Part shown: in pieces, positions 15,527-24,126 of the stretch
How the letters are laid out: each line of letters begins with the position of its first letter
Numbering within the stretch: the first letter of the stretch is position 1
Assembly (NCBI RefSeq): GCF_002936985.1
Contig: NZ_MPZN01000007.1
Span: 1 to 64,000, forward strand
Reading direction: 5' to 3'
DNA: 64,000 nucleotides
From: Microterricola pindariensis
GTDB lineage: Bacteria > Actinomycetota > Actinomycetes > Actinomycetales > Microbacteriaceae
Notes under the pieces: generated by a model
Told to the model about the DNA's origin: nothing
Databases searched by the model: none
What the model saw: the letters and a program-made list of their open reading frames with translations, nothing else
Position numbers and translations under genes: made by a program

Positions 15527-18049
15527 CTAGCCGGTGATCGCGATGTCGGGCGTGACCGAGCCGGTGCCGAGGGCGGCGTTGGCGTTCACGTTCGAGGTCG
15601 CGGCCAGCTCGCGCTGCGTGGTCGTGAAGACGAACTTGCCGTCCACGAAGTCCACGTGCACGTGGTCGCCGGCGTTGAGCGAGCCCTGCAGGATCTCCTC
15701 CGAGAGCAGGTCCTCCACCTCGTGCTGCACGGCACGACGCAGCGGCCGGGCACCGAGGGCCGGGTCGAAGCCGACCTCGATGAGGCGCTCCTTCGCGGCC
15801 TGGGTGAGCTCCACCGTCATGTCGCGGTCGAGCATCCGCTCGCTCAGGCGCTTGATGAACAGGTCGACGATCTGCAGCAGCTCGCTCTTGGAGAGCTGCG
15901 GGAAGACGATCGTCTCGTCGACACGGTTGAGGAACTCGGGCTTGAAGTGCTTCTTCAGCTCCTCAACGACCTTGCCCTTCATGATGTCGTAGCCCACGGC
16001 GCTGTCACCCTCGAGCTGGAAGCCGACGGGGCCGCCGGAGATGCCCTTCGAACCGAGGTTCGTGGTCATGATGATGACGGTGTTCTTGAAGTCGACGACG
16101 CGGCCCTGGCCGTCGGTGAGACGACCCTCCTCGAGCACCTGCAACAGCGAGTTGAAGATGTCGGGGTGTGCCTTCTCGATCTCGTCGAACAGCACGACGG
16201 AGAACGGCTTGCGGCGCACCTTCTCGGTGAGCTGGCCGCCCTCTTCGAAACCGACGAATCCGGGAGGGGCACCGAACAGACGGGAGACGGTGTGCTTCTC
16301 GCCGTACTCGCTCATGTCGAGCGAGATGATGGCGTCCTCGTCGTCGAACAGGAACTCGGCGAGCGCCTTGGCCAACTCCGTCTTGCCGACGCCGGTCGGG
16401 CCGGCGAAGATAAACGAGCCGGAGGGGCGCTTCGGGTCCTTGAGGCCGGCACGGGTGCGGCGGATCGTCTTGGACAGGGCCGAGATGGCCTCCTCCTGGC
16501 CGATGACGCGTTCGTGCAGGGCCTTCTCCATGAAGACGAGCCGCGAGGACTCCTCCTCGGTGAGCTTGAACACGGGGATGCCGGTGGCCTGTGCGAGCAC
16601 CTCGGCGATCAGGCCCTCGTCGACCACTGCGGTGGTCTTGACGTCGCCGGACTTCCACTGCTTCTCGAGGCGCAGACGCTCGCCGAGGAGATTCTTCTCC
16701 TCGTCGCGCAGGCTGGCGGCCTTCTCGAAGTCCTGGTCCTCGATCGCGGCCTCCTTGGCGGAGCGCACGACGGCGATCTTCTCGTCGAACTCGCGCAGCT
16801 CGGGCGGGCTCGAGAGGATCGAGAGGCGCAGGCGGGCGCCGGCCTCGTCGATCAGGTCGATGGCCTTGTCCGGCAGGAAGCGGTCGGCGATGTAGCGGTC
16901 GGCCAGGTTGGCCGCGGCGACGATGGCGCCGTCGGTGATGGACACCTTGTGGTGCGCCTCGTAGCGGTCGCGCAGGCCCTTGAGGATGTTGATGGTGTGC
17001 GGCAGCGACGGCTCCGCGACCTGGATCGACTGGAAGCGGCGCTCGAGCGCGGCATCCTTCTCGAAGTGCTTGCGGTACTCGTCCAGCGTGGTCGCACCGA
17101 TGGTCTGCAGCTCGCCGCGGGCGAGCAGCGGCTTGAGGATCGAGGCCGCGTCGATGGCGCCCTCTGCCGCACCGGCACCGACAAGGGTGTGGATCTCGTC
17201 GATGAAGATGATGATGTCGCCGCGGGTGCGGATCTCCTTGGTGACCTTCTTCAGGCGCTCCTCGAAGTCACCGCGGTAGCGGCTGCCGGCGATGAGCGAG
17301 CCGAGGTCGAGCGAGTAGAGCTGCTTGTCCTTGAGGGTCTCGGGCACATCGCCCTTGACGATGGCCTGGGCGAGGCCCTCGACGACGGCGGTCTTGCCGA
17401 CGCCGGGCTCACCGATCAGCACTGGGTTGTTCTTGGAGCGACGGGAGAGGATCTGCATGACCCGCTCGATCTCCTTCTCGCGCCCGATCACGGGGTCGAG
17501 CTTGCCGTCGCGGGCAGCCTGGGTCAGGTTGCGGCCGAACTGGTCGAGAATCTGCGAGCCACCCTGCGGGGTCGTCTGCTCGTTCGCGCCGACGGCGACC
17601 TGCTCCTTGCCCTGGTAACCGGAGAGCAGCTGGATGACCTGCTGGCGCACGCGGTTGAGGTCGGCGCCCAGCTTCACGAGCACCTGGGCGGCAACGCCCT
17701 CGCCCTCGCGAATGAGGCCGAGCAGGATGTGCTCGGTGCCGATGTAGTTGTGGCCGAGCTGCAGGGCCTCGCGCAGCGAGAGCTCCAGCACCTTCTTGGC
17801 GCGCGGGGTGAACGGGATGTGGCCGGTCGGCTGCTGCTGACCCTGGCCGATAATATCCTGCACCTGCTCGCGCACGGCGTCGAGGGAGATACCCAGCGAC
17901 TCGAGCGCCTTGGCTGCGACGCCCTCACCCTCGTGAATCAGACCGAGCAGGATGTGCTCGGTTCCGATGTAGTTGTGGTTGAGCATCTTGGCTTCTTCTT
18001 GGGCCAAGACGACGACACGGCGGGCTCTGTCGGTAAATCTCTCAAACAT
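15527..18049 (-). CDS. clpC: ATP-dependent Clp protease ATP-binding subunit ClpC
   Basis: 840 residues. Two Clp-N repeats (from [20 protein letters not shown], and again near 80-140), first AAA+ domain with [11 protein letters not shown], a UVR motif in the middle region ([17 protein letters not shown]), and a second AAA+ domain with [11 protein letters not shown] and the D2-small domain ending in [12 protein letters not shown]. ClpC unfolds substrates for the ClpP peptidase and is an essential quality-control chaperone in actinobacteria. It stands alone; its terminator is at 15482-15509. Confidence 0.98.
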   Translation of the reverse strand: MFERFTDRARRVVVLAQEEAKMLNHNYIGTEHILLGLIHEGEGVAAKALESLGISLDAVREQVQDIIGQGQQQPTGHIPFTPRAKKVLELSLREALQLGHNYIGTEHILLGLIREGEGVAAQVLVKLGADLNRVRQQVIQLLSGYQGKEQVAVGANEQTTPQGGSQILDQFGRNLTQAARDGKLDPVIGREKEIERVMQILSRRSKNNPVLIGEPGVGKTAVVEGLAQAIVKGDVPETLKDKQLYSLDLGSLIAGSRYRGDFEERLKKVTKEIRTRGDIIIFIDEIHTLVGAGAAEGAIDAASILKPLLARGELQTIGATTLDEYRKHFEKDAALERRFQSIQVAEPSLPHTINILKGLRDRYEAHHKVSITDGAIVAAANLADRYIADRFLPDKAIDLIDEAGARLRLSILSSPPELREFDEKIAVVRSAKEAAIEDQDFEKAASLRDEEKNLLGERLRLEKQWKSGDVKTTAVVDEGLIAEVLAQATGIPVFKLTEEESSRLVFMEKALHERVIGQEEAISALSKTIRRTRAGLKDPKRPSGSFIFAGPTGVGKTELAKALAEFLFDDEDAIISLDMSEYGEKHTVSRLFGAPPGFVGFEEGGQLTEKVRRKPFSVVLFDEIEKAHPDIFNSLLQVLEEGRLTDGQGRVVDFKNTVIIMTTNLGSKGISGGPVGFQLEGDSAVGYDIMKGKVVEELKKHFKPEFLNRVDETIVFPQLSKSELLQIVDLFIKRLSERMLDRDMTVELTQAAKERLIEVGFDPALGARPLRRAVQHEVEDLLSEEILQGSLNAGDHVHVDFVDGKFVFTTTQRELAATSNVNANAALGTGSVTPDIAITG

Positions 18050-18232
18050 CTTCTACTCCTCGCAATGCCGTACCGGATACAGCACCGATACATAGAGAGT
18101 AACCAGCGCGCGGCGTGCATATGCCGCTGTTCGCCCAGAGCATGACGATGAGAGACGCGGATGCCGCCGGCTCGCGTCCCCGATCGGGCCCGCTGGTCGC
18201 AGCCGTCGAAACCCCGCACCGCCGCCGTCCCC

Positions 18233-18291
18233 TTGACAGCCGCGGAACACAGCCCTAGCTTAACGATTATCGTTGTTATCGATAATCGTTA
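18233..18291 (+). promoter_or_regulatory. Promoter and palindromic operator of the DUF2975-HTH operon
   Basis: A consensus -35 TTGACA (18233-18238) is followed 17 nt later by TAGCTT. Immediately downstream is a perfect 12-bp inverted repeat, TAACGATTATCG (18261-18272) and CGATAATCGTTA (18280-18291), with a 7-nt spacer. The palindrome is strikingly AT-rich for this genome and ends at the Shine-Dalgarno AGGAG. It would cover the start of transcription, so the HTH protein encoded third in the operon is a good candidate repressor (inference). Confidence 0.75.
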
Positions 18292-18300
18292 GGAGATGCA

Positions 18301-18927
18301 ATGGGCACGCAAACGGCCGGCCACCAGCTGCGGAGGGCGGAGCGGGGGTCGCTCTTCTTCTTCGCCGTCGTCGCAGCGGCCTACGGCGTGCTGGTCGCCG
18401 TCGGGAGCGCCGCCCGCATCGTCGCGGTGCTCGTCGCCGAGACCATCGAGGTGCAGATGAGCGCCGTGTTCGCGGTTCCGGACAGCGCCGTCACCGGTCC
18501 CGCCCGGCTCGTCTCCGGCAGCTTCGACAGCGCGCTGCTCGTGCTCGCCGACGTCTCGACGCCCGCCCGCCTCCTGCTGGCCGCGTCGGCGCTGGCGCTC
18601 GGCCTCGCCCAGGTGCTGATCGCCGGCACCATCGTGTTCGCCAGCATCGGGCTGGTGCGCGGGCGCCCGTTCGGGCGCAGCATGACCTGGCTGCTGGCGA
18701 CGGCATCCATCACCCTGATCGCCGGCGGCCTGCTCGGCTACGCGCTCGGCATCGCCGCCCAATTCACCATCGCCGCCGAGCTCAATCCCGACCCCGTCGG
18801 CAGCGTCTTCCCGTTCGCCGGCGGCTTCGACCTCACGATCGTGTTCGTGGGCGTCGTGCTCGGCGTCGTCGCGGCGGCCTTCGAGATCGGCGAGCGGATG
18901 CAGCGCGACACGGACGGACTCGTCTGA
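18301..18927 (+). CDS. DUF2975 family membrane protein A
   Basis: 208 residues with four membrane segments (around 20-42, 97-117, 128-150, 172-195), the G+PFGRSMTWLL loop and the C-terminal tail ERMQRDTDGLV typical of DUF2975 proteins, which are four-helix membrane proteins of unknown function usually paired with a YozG-like HTH regulator. AGGAG lies 5 nt before the ATG. Its stop overlaps the next gene (TGATG). Confidence 0.8.
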   Translation: MGTQTAGHQLRRAERGSLFFFAVVAAAYGVLVAVGSAARIVAVLVAETIEVQMSAVFAVPDSAVTGPARLVSGSFDSALLVLADVSTPARLLLAASALALGLAQVLIAGTIVFASIGLVRGRPFGRSMTWLLATASITLIAGGLLGYALGIAAQFTIAAELNPDPVGSVFPFAGGFDLTIVFVGVVLGVVAAAFEIGERMQRDTDGLV

Positions 18928-19763
18928 TGCTCGCCTGGAACATCATCGTGCTCGGCTCCCTCGTCGTTCTCATCGGCGTCGCCGTCGGCTACTGGCTGCT
19001 GCGTCGGCGCGGCGACGACGTGGCCTTCGACGAGCGGATGCCGGCCAGCACCCGCCCCGCAATCCTCGTATTCACGCGCTTCGGCGCGACCGCCGCCGCC
19101 GGCATCGCCGCCGCCACGGCCCTCGCCCTCGTGCTCCAGTCGCTGACCGCCCAGGCCGTGAGCGTCACCATCCCGGTGCAGACGTTCTGGCCGGGCGTCT
19201 ACCCCTGGGTGCGGATCCAGCAGGGCCCGGCCGCCACGGTCACCGGGGGCGGCTTCTCGAGCGCGACCGTCGACATCGAAGGTCTGGATGCCAGCACCCG
19301 TGTGCTCCTGGCTGGCGGCCACTTGCTGCAGGGCGCGACAGTCGCCGTGCTCGCCGCCGCGGTGGCCGTGCTCTGCCACCGGCTTCTCGCCAACGAGCCG
19401 TTTCGCCCGATCGTGGCCCGCAGCTTCACCGTGGGCGCCGTCGCCCTGATGGTCGGCGGCATCGGCTGGCAAATCTGCTTCGAGACCGCGGGCTATCAGG
19501 CCGCAGAGCAGGCGCTGCTGGTCACCGCGTGGAGCTCCGAGCAGATCAGCGTCGGCGGCAGCGCGCTCGAACCCGGCACCGACACGGGCACCGGCGGGGT
19601 CCCGTTCGGCACCTTCGACCCGCTCACGACGGGGCTGCCGCAGCCGACGATGGACGCGAGCATCGAGTTCTGGCCGGTCTTCCTCGGCCTGGCCCTGCTG
19701 GCCGTCGCGGCGGCGTTCCGGCAGAGTGAGCGGATGCAGCGCGACACCGTGGGGCTGGTCTGA
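18927..19763 (+). CDS. DUF2975-like membrane protein B
   Basis: 278 residues, a longer paralogue of the preceding protein: membrane segments near 5-25, 50-72, 125-147, 162-182 and 250-270, and the same tail ERMQRDTVGLV. It adds a large external loop with PGVYPWVRIQQGPAATV and a Gly/Thr-rich loop (EPGTDTGTGGVPFGTFDP). The start overlaps the previous stop and the stop overlaps the HTH start, both as TGATG, so all three are translated as a unit. The two proteins may form a heteromeric complex; this is inference. Confidence 0.7.
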   Translation: MLAWNIIVLGSLVVLIGVAVGYWLLRRRGDDVAFDERMPASTRPAILVFTRFGATAAAGIAAATALALVLQSLTAQAVSVTIPVQTFWPGVYPWVRIQQGPAATVTGGGFSSATVDIEGLDASTRVLLAGGHLLQGATVAVLAAAVAVLCHRLLANEPFRPIVARSFTVGAVALMVGGIGWQICFETAGYQAAEQALLVTAWSSEQISVGGSALEPGTDTGTGGVPFGTFDPLTTGLPQPTMDASIEFWPVFLGLALLAVAAAFRQSERMQRDTVGLV

Positions 19764-19993
19764 TGGCCCCGGCAGACACCGGCGACGACGGCATCCGCTG
19801 CCGGCTCGACGAGCTGCTCGCCGAGCGCGGCATGACCCTCACCCGGCTGAGCGAGCTGGTCGGCGTGAGCGTCGTGAACCTCAGCGTGCTGAAGAACGAC
19901 CGGGCGCGGGCGATCCGCTTCTCGACGCTGCAGGCGATCTGCGACGCGCTGGACTGCGAGGTGGGCGAGCTGCTCGTGCGCGCCGCTCGCTGA
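19763..19993 (+). CDS. HTH transcriptional regulator (YozG/Cro-CI type)
   Basis: 76 residues, almost all of it one helix-turn-helix domain: LDELLAERGMTLTRLSELVG then SVVNLSVLKNDRARAIRFST as the recognition helix region, and a terminal helix ICDALDCEVGELLV. This is the compact XRE-type regulator found with DUF2975 genes. It probably binds the palindrome at 18261-18291 and controls its own operon. Confidence 0.9.
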   Translation: MAPADTGDDGIRCRLDELLAERGMTLTRLSELVGVSVVNLSVLKNDRARAIRFSTLQAICDALDCEVGELLVRAAR

Positions 19994-20016
19994 TCCGACC
20001 GGCGCTCGGCGGCTGC

Positions 20017-20478
20017 CTAGTGGCTGGTGTCCTGGCCCGGGTTGTACGACTTGATCGGCAGCTCGATGGTCTGGTCGAGCACCGTGATCTGCAGCGGCTT
20101 CGTGGTGGTGACGTCCTGCGGGGTCCAGAACTCGGTCGTGTGCGGCACCAGGTCCATGGTGCAGGGCTGGTCGGGCAGTGCCGGAACCTCGATGCTCACC
20201 GCGTTGCCCTCGTCGGCCTTCTTCACAACGTTGATGGTGCTGGCGATGTAGGGGCAGGTCGAGCTGCCGAAGAGGGTGATGGCGATCTTGTCGCCCTCCG
20301 AAACCCAGGCGGCCTGCGGCTCGCCGGTCACGTCGCCGCTCGGCTCAGTCCCCTCGGGGAAACCGGGGAAGTTGCCCGTCGGAGTGTTGCCGATCGGGGC
20401 GCAGCCGGTGAGCAGCAGGGCGGACGCCGCAACCACGGTTGCGAGCACGAGACGACGGGTACGCAGGGTAGTAGCCAT
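20017..20478 (-). CDS. Lipoprotein, duplicated pair member 1
   Basis: 153 residues with a signal peptide ending in the lipobox LLLTGC. The mature domain has ITLFGSSTCPYI, PALPDQPCTMDLVPHTTEF and ends in a short acidic-basic tail. It is clearly homologous to the next upstream gene product (FGSSTCP/WGSSTCP; PDQPCTxDLVPHTTxF). The two conserved cysteines may form a disulfide. Function unknown; probably on the outer face of the membrane. Confidence 0.75.
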   Translation of the reverse strand: MATTLRTRRLVLATVVAASALLLTGCAPIGNTPTGNFPGFPEGTEPSGDVTGEPQAAWVSEGDKIAITLFGSSTCPYIASTINVVKKADEGNAVSIEVPALPDQPCTMDLVPHTTEFWTPQDVTTTKPLQITVLDQTIELPIKSYNPGQDTSH

Positions 20479-20532
20479 GCCGCCACTCTAGTGGCGGCGG
20501 CGGCGGCGTCACCAGCATCTCGCCGGGCGTGG

Positions 20533-20970
20533 CTAACGGCGCCCGGGCAGGGTCAGGCTGGTGCCGTCGAGCACGATCGTGACGTCGGAGCTCGTCGCCG
20601 TGTCGCTCGGCGTCGTGAAGACCGTGGTGTGCGGCACGAGGTCGCGCGTGCACGGCTGGTCGGGCAGCGGTGCCTGCTCAGCGGTGAACGCGTTCGAGGA
20701 GGTCTGCGTCAGCGACTCGACGATTGGCGGGCAGGTCGAGCTGCCCCAGAGCGTGATGCCGATCTGCGCCCCGTCCTGCAGCCAGTACAGCTGCGGCTCG
20801 CCACTCGGGTTCTGCGGTAGCCCGACCATGCCCTCCGGCAGGCCGGAGTAGTCCTCGACGGCGCTGAGCGAGCCGCCCGATCCGGCGCCCGGCGTGCTCG
20901 CACAGGCGCTGATTCCCACGACGACGGTGGCCGCGAGAAGCAGCGCGGCAGCGGCACGAAAGCTCTTCAT
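20533..20970 (-). CDS. Lipoprotein, duplicated pair member 2
   Basis: 145 residues, signal peptide with lipobox VGISAC, then a domain of about 100 residues carrying QIGITLWGSSTCPPIVE and PLPDQPCTRDLVPHTTVF. It precedes its paralogue by 54 nt in the same direction, so the pair is a tandem duplication and probably cotranscribed. Function unknown. Confidence 0.75.
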   Translation of the reverse strand: MKSFRAAAALLLAATVVVGISACASTPGAGSGGSLSAVEDYSGLPEGMVGLPQNPSGEPQLYWLQDGAQIGITLWGSSTCPPIVESLTQTSSNAFTAEQAPLPDQPCTRDLVPHTTVFTTPSDTATSSDVTIVLDGTSLTLPGRR

Positions 20971-21011
20971 GCGGCCAGACTACCGGCTCGGCGCAGGCCT
21001 AGGCTGGAGCC

Positions 21012-22043
21012 ATGAGCAACCTCGAGCGTGACCCGGCCGAGCTCGTCTGCGAGTACATCGCGGCGGTGACGGATGCCGGGCCGCCCCCGGTCGAGGTGTT
21101 GCTGCCGCGCGACGTACCCCTCGGCGGGCCGCGGGCCATGCCGGTGCGGCGCACCCTGCCCCAGCGCGGGCGCACCACGATCGGCGCCTGGTGCTTCGCC
21201 GACCACTATGGCCCGGACGACGTCGCCGCCACCGGCGGGATGGTGGTGCCGCCGCATCCGCACACCGGCCTGCAGACGGCCAGCTGGCTGTTCGAGGGCG
21301 AGATCGAGCACCGCGACAGCGTCGGCAGCCACGCCATGGTGCGGCCGGGCGAGCTCAACCTGATGACGGCCGGGCGCGGCATCTCGCACTCGGAGGTGTC
21401 CACCCCGGGCACGACTGTGCTGCACGGCGTGCAGCTCTGGATCGTGCTGCCGGATGCCGCGCGCACCGTGCAGCCCTTCTTCGAGCGGCACGACGCCCGC
21501 CGCCTGCAGCGCGGCGACGCGACGGCCCAGGTGTTCGTGGGCGCCCTCGCCGACGAGCCCGCCCCGGCCGTCGGCCCCGACGCGGCGGCGCCCACCGTCT
21601 TCTCCGCCCTGCTCGGCGCGCAGCTCGACCTGCCGGCCGGCGGCACGCTGACGCTCGCGCTCGACCCGGGCTTCGAGCACGGCCTGTTGGTGGACGCCGG
21701 GCCGGTCACGCTCGACGACGCCGCCGGCAACGGCGGCACGCTGCTGGCCCGGTCAGAGCTCGGCTACCTGGCCCCCGGCCGGGCATCCGTCACGCTGCGC
21801 GCCGGCGACTCCCCCGTGCGCCTCGTGATGCTGGGCGGCGAGCCGTTCCCCGAGCAGATCGTGATGTGGTGGAACTTCATCGGACGCAGCCACGACGAGG
21901 TCGTCGAGTATCGCGACGACTGGCAGCATGACGTGATCGCGGGCGCGGCCGCATCCGGCCGCTTCGGCACCGTCGCCGACTACCCCGGCCCGGCGCTGCC
22001 GGCCCCGGCTCTGCCGACCGTGCGCCTCAAGCCCCGCGGCTAG
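21012..22043 (+). CDS. Pirin family protein
   Basis: 343 residues of bicupin fold. The metal-binding N-terminal cupin contains FADHYGPD, PPHPHTGLQTASWLFEG and the ligand-bearing RGISHSEVS, as in pirins, which bind Fe or other divalent metals and may act as quercetinases or redox-sensitive regulators. The C-terminal cupin ends near EPFPEQIVMWWNFIGRS. The gene is divergent from the lipoprotein pair with 41 nt between start codons. Biological role unassigned. Confidence 0.9.
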   Translation: MSNLERDPAELVCEYIAAVTDAGPPPVEVLLPRDVPLGGPRAMPVRRTLPQRGRTTIGAWCFADHYGPDDVAATGGMVVPPHPHTGLQTASWLFEGEIEHRDSVGSHAMVRPGELNLMTAGRGISHSEVSTPGTTVLHGVQLWIVLPDAARTVQPFFERHDARRLQRGDATAQVFVGALADEPAPAVGPDAAAPTVFSALLGAQLDLPAGGTLTLALDPGFEHGLLVDAGPVTLDDAAGNGGTLLARSELGYLAPGRASVTLRAGDSPVRLVMLGGEPFPEQIVMWWNFIGRSHDEVVEYRDDWQHDVIAGAAASGRFGTVADYPGPALPAPALPTVRLKPRG

Positions 22044-22088
22044 CCCCGCGCCCCCGCGCCCTTCCCCCGTCCCCCGCCCCACACCCCT

Positions 22089-22150
22089 CGTCGAGACTGC
22101 GCGACTTGTAGTTCACGGCGCTTCGAACTACAAGTCGCGCAGTCTCGACG
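22089..22150. repeat. Palindromic repeat family A, copy 1
   Basis: Two perfect 26-nt arms, 22089-22114 and 22125-22150, flank a 10-nt loop. The arm begins CGTCGAGACTGCGCGACTTG and ends TAGTTC. It lies between the convergent pirin and cardiolipin synthase genes, preceded by a C-rich pyrimidine tract. A second copy is at 60128-60183. No T-run follows, so it is not a classical terminator. Confidence 0.9.
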
Positions 22151-22202
22151 TAGGGACAGGGACAGGGGGTGGGGTGCGGAAGGAGCGGGCGAGGGGCGGG
22201 GG

Positions 22203-23681
22203 CTACTGCAGCGCCGAGGTGAGGCGGGCCAGCCCGTCGAGCACGGTGGAGCGGAGCGGCTGCTTCATCCACTCGTCCAGGGTGAGCTCCTTGCTGACGG
22301 AGCGGTAGTGGTCCTCGACGGCGCGCATGTCGCGCACGAAGCTCTCTCCGCGCACGAGCATCGAGACCTCCATGTTGAGGCCGAAGGAGCGCATGTCCAT
22401 GTTGCTGGAGCCGATCACGGCCACGTCGTCGTCGATCGTGAAGTGCTTGGAGTGCAGGATGTACGGCGACTTGTACTGGTAGATGCGCACCCCGGCCCGC
22501 AGCAGGGCCTCGTAGTAGGAGCGCTGCGCGTGCCAGACCAAGGCTTGGTCGCCGATCTCCGACACGAACAGGTCGACCGGGACGCCGCGCTCGACCGCCG
22601 TGGTGATGGCGTAGAGCATCGACTCGTCCGGCACGAAGTACGGGCTGGTGATGACGATGCGGTGCTGCGCGCCGTAGAGCAGCGCGAGGAACAGGCGCAG
22701 GTTGTTCTCGCCCTCGAAGCCGGGCCCGCTCGGCACCACCTGGCACTCCAGCAGGGCGGGGTCGTCGATCGACTCGAGCACCCGCGCCTCGTTCTCGAGC
22801 AGCTCCTCGGACTCGATGTACCAGTCGGTGATGAAGATGAGGTTGAGGGCGTCGACGACGGGCCCCTCGACGCGGGTGACCAGCTCCTGCCACTTGAGGC
22901 CGCGCTTGATGTTGGTGCGCTTGTTGTAGCTGCGGTCGATCAGGTTGAGCGAGCCCATGAACGCGGACTTCCCGTCGACGACGAGGATCTTGCGGTGGTT
23001 GCGCAGGTCCGGCCGCTGGAAGTGGCCGCGGAACGGCTGCACGGGCAGCATCTGATGCCACGTCGCGCCCATCTCGGTGAGGCGGCGTACCGTGTGCTTG
23101 AAGCCCTTGCTCCGCCAGGACGCCCAGTGGTCGAACAAGACGCGCACGGTCACGCCGCGCGCGACGGCCCGCTCGAGCGCGTCGAAGAAGACGGCCGTGG
23201 TCTGGTCGCAGGAGAGGATGTAGAACTCGACGTGCACGTACTTCGTGGCGCGGTCGACCTCGTCGGCCATCGCCTGGATCGTGCCGTCGTAGTCCTCGAG
23301 CAGCGTCGCGGAATTGCCGTCGACCATCGGCATCGAGGTGAGGTTGCGGTTCAGCTGGGCCACCGAGGCGAACCACTCCGGCCACTCCTCGTTGTGCGGC
23401 CGGCCGCCCGGCACATCGGAGTTGGCGCGGATGAACGCGTCCATCCGGCGTTGCTTGGCCATTCGCTTGCGCGGCAGCTTGGGGTTGCCGATCAGCAGGA
23501 ACAGCAGGATCCCGATGTACGGGATGAAGAAGACCGCGAGCAGCCAGGCCATGCCGGCCGTTGGACGGCGGTTGCGCGGGATGATGATGATCGCCGCAAC
23601 GCGGACCGCGAGGTCCACGAACAGCAGAAGGAAGATGATGACGAGCGACGTGTCCGAGGGATCCGTGAAGTCAATCAGCAT
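22203..23681 (-). CDS. cls: Cardiolipin synthase (phospholipase D type)
   Basis: 492 residues: two N-terminal membrane helices (LVIIFLLLFVDLAVRVAAII and WLLAVFFIPYIGILLFLLIG), then two PLD catalytic domains with HKD motifs HRKILVVDGKSAFMGSLN and HSKHFTIDDDVAVIGSSNMD. It would condense two phosphatidylglycerols (or PG with another phospholipid) to cardiolipin at the membrane. It begins 5 nt after a small membrane protein gene and is likely cotranscribed with it. Confidence 0.93.
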   Translation of the reverse strand: MLIDFTDPSDTSLVIIFLLLFVDLAVRVAAIIIIPRNRRPTAGMAWLLAVFFIPYIGILLFLLIGNPKLPRKRMAKQRRMDAFIRANSDVPGGRPHNEEWPEWFASVAQLNRNLTSMPMVDGNSATLLEDYDGTIQAMADEVDRATKYVHVEFYILSCDQTTAVFFDALERAVARGVTVRVLFDHWASWRSKGFKHTVRRLTEMGATWHQMLPVQPFRGHFQRPDLRNHRKILVVDGKSAFMGSLNLIDRSYNKRTNIKRGLKWQELVTRVEGPVVDALNLIFITDWYIESEELLENEARVLESIDDPALLECQVVPSGPGFEGENNLRLFLALLYGAQHRIVITSPYFVPDESMLYAITTAVERGVPVDLFVSEIGDQALVWHAQRSYYEALLRAGVRIYQYKSPYILHSKHFTIDDDVAVIGSSNMDMRSFGLNMEVSMLVRGESFVRDMRAVEDHYRSVSKELTLDEWMKQPLRSTVLDGLARLTSALQ

Positions 23682-23686
23682 GGAGC

Positions 23687-23863
23687 TCAGTGAGCCGGCT
23701 TGTCGAGACCCAGCCGGGCGCGCTCTTCGGCCTCAATCTTGGCGTACACCTTGCGCTCCGTGCGGTCTGCGCGAATGATCGAGCGCATCACGAGCCAGAA
23801 AATGCCTCCGACAAGCAGCGTCGGCAGAACCGACCACACCGCGTTCACCCAATAGATATCCAT
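23687..23863 (-). CDS. Small membrane protein upstream of cls
   Basis: 58 residues from the ATG at 23863, which has GGAG 5 nt upstream. One membrane helix (SVLPTLLVGGIFWLVMRSII) is followed by a charged helix RADRTERKVYAKIEAEERAR. It is immediately upstream of cls (5 nt), suggesting cotranscription and perhaps a role with lipid synthesis; family not recognised. Confidence 0.75.
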   Translation of the reverse strand: MDIYWVNAVWSVLPTLLVGGIFWLVMRSIIRADRTERKVYAKIEAEERARLGLDKPAH

Positions 23864-23957
23864 AGCCACTCCAGAATACGTTGCTTTCGGCGCCGCCGTG
23901 GGCGCACGCGCTGATTGAGGGGCGGATGCCGGCTGCACCGGCATCCGCACCCTCACA

Positions 23958-24113
23958 TCAGGATCCGCCGGTGATGATTCCCCAGATGCCGCTGCCCAGC
24001 ATGTACACGCCGATGCCGCCGGCGATGATCCAGAAGGCGAGCCGGTTGTTCGAGACCCGCTTGGGGTCCTTCGGCGGGTCCGTCTCGCTCTTCGGCAGGA
24101 ACTCGTTGCTCAT
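23958..24113 (-). CDS. Small single-helix membrane protein downstream of lysS
   Basis: 51 residues: polar, proline- and lysine-containing N-terminus (MSNEFLPKSETDPPKDPKRV) followed by one hydrophobic helix LAFWIIAGGIGVYMLGSGIWG. It starts 13 nt after the lysS stop with a GAGG sequence before the ATG, so it is probably the last gene of a lysS transcript. No named family recognised. An N-in or C-in small membrane protein; role unknown. Confidence 0.7.
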   Translation of the reverse strand: MSNEFLPKSETDPPKDPKRVSNNRLAFWIIAGGIGVYMLGSGIWGIITGGS

Positions 24114-24126
24114 GGCGTGCCTCGTT

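Noticed and set aside
15656-18145. Very long open frame antisense to clpC (829 codons)
   Set aside because: It mirrors clpC codon structure in a GC-rich genome, its product is Asp/Glu/Leu/Arg-rich without a recognisable domain, and clpC on the other strand is unmistakable.
22089-22150. Ordinary intrinsic terminator for pirin or cls
   Set aside because: Perfect long stem but no T-run on either strand, and a related copy lies between two same-direction genes elsewhere, so a repeat element explains it better.
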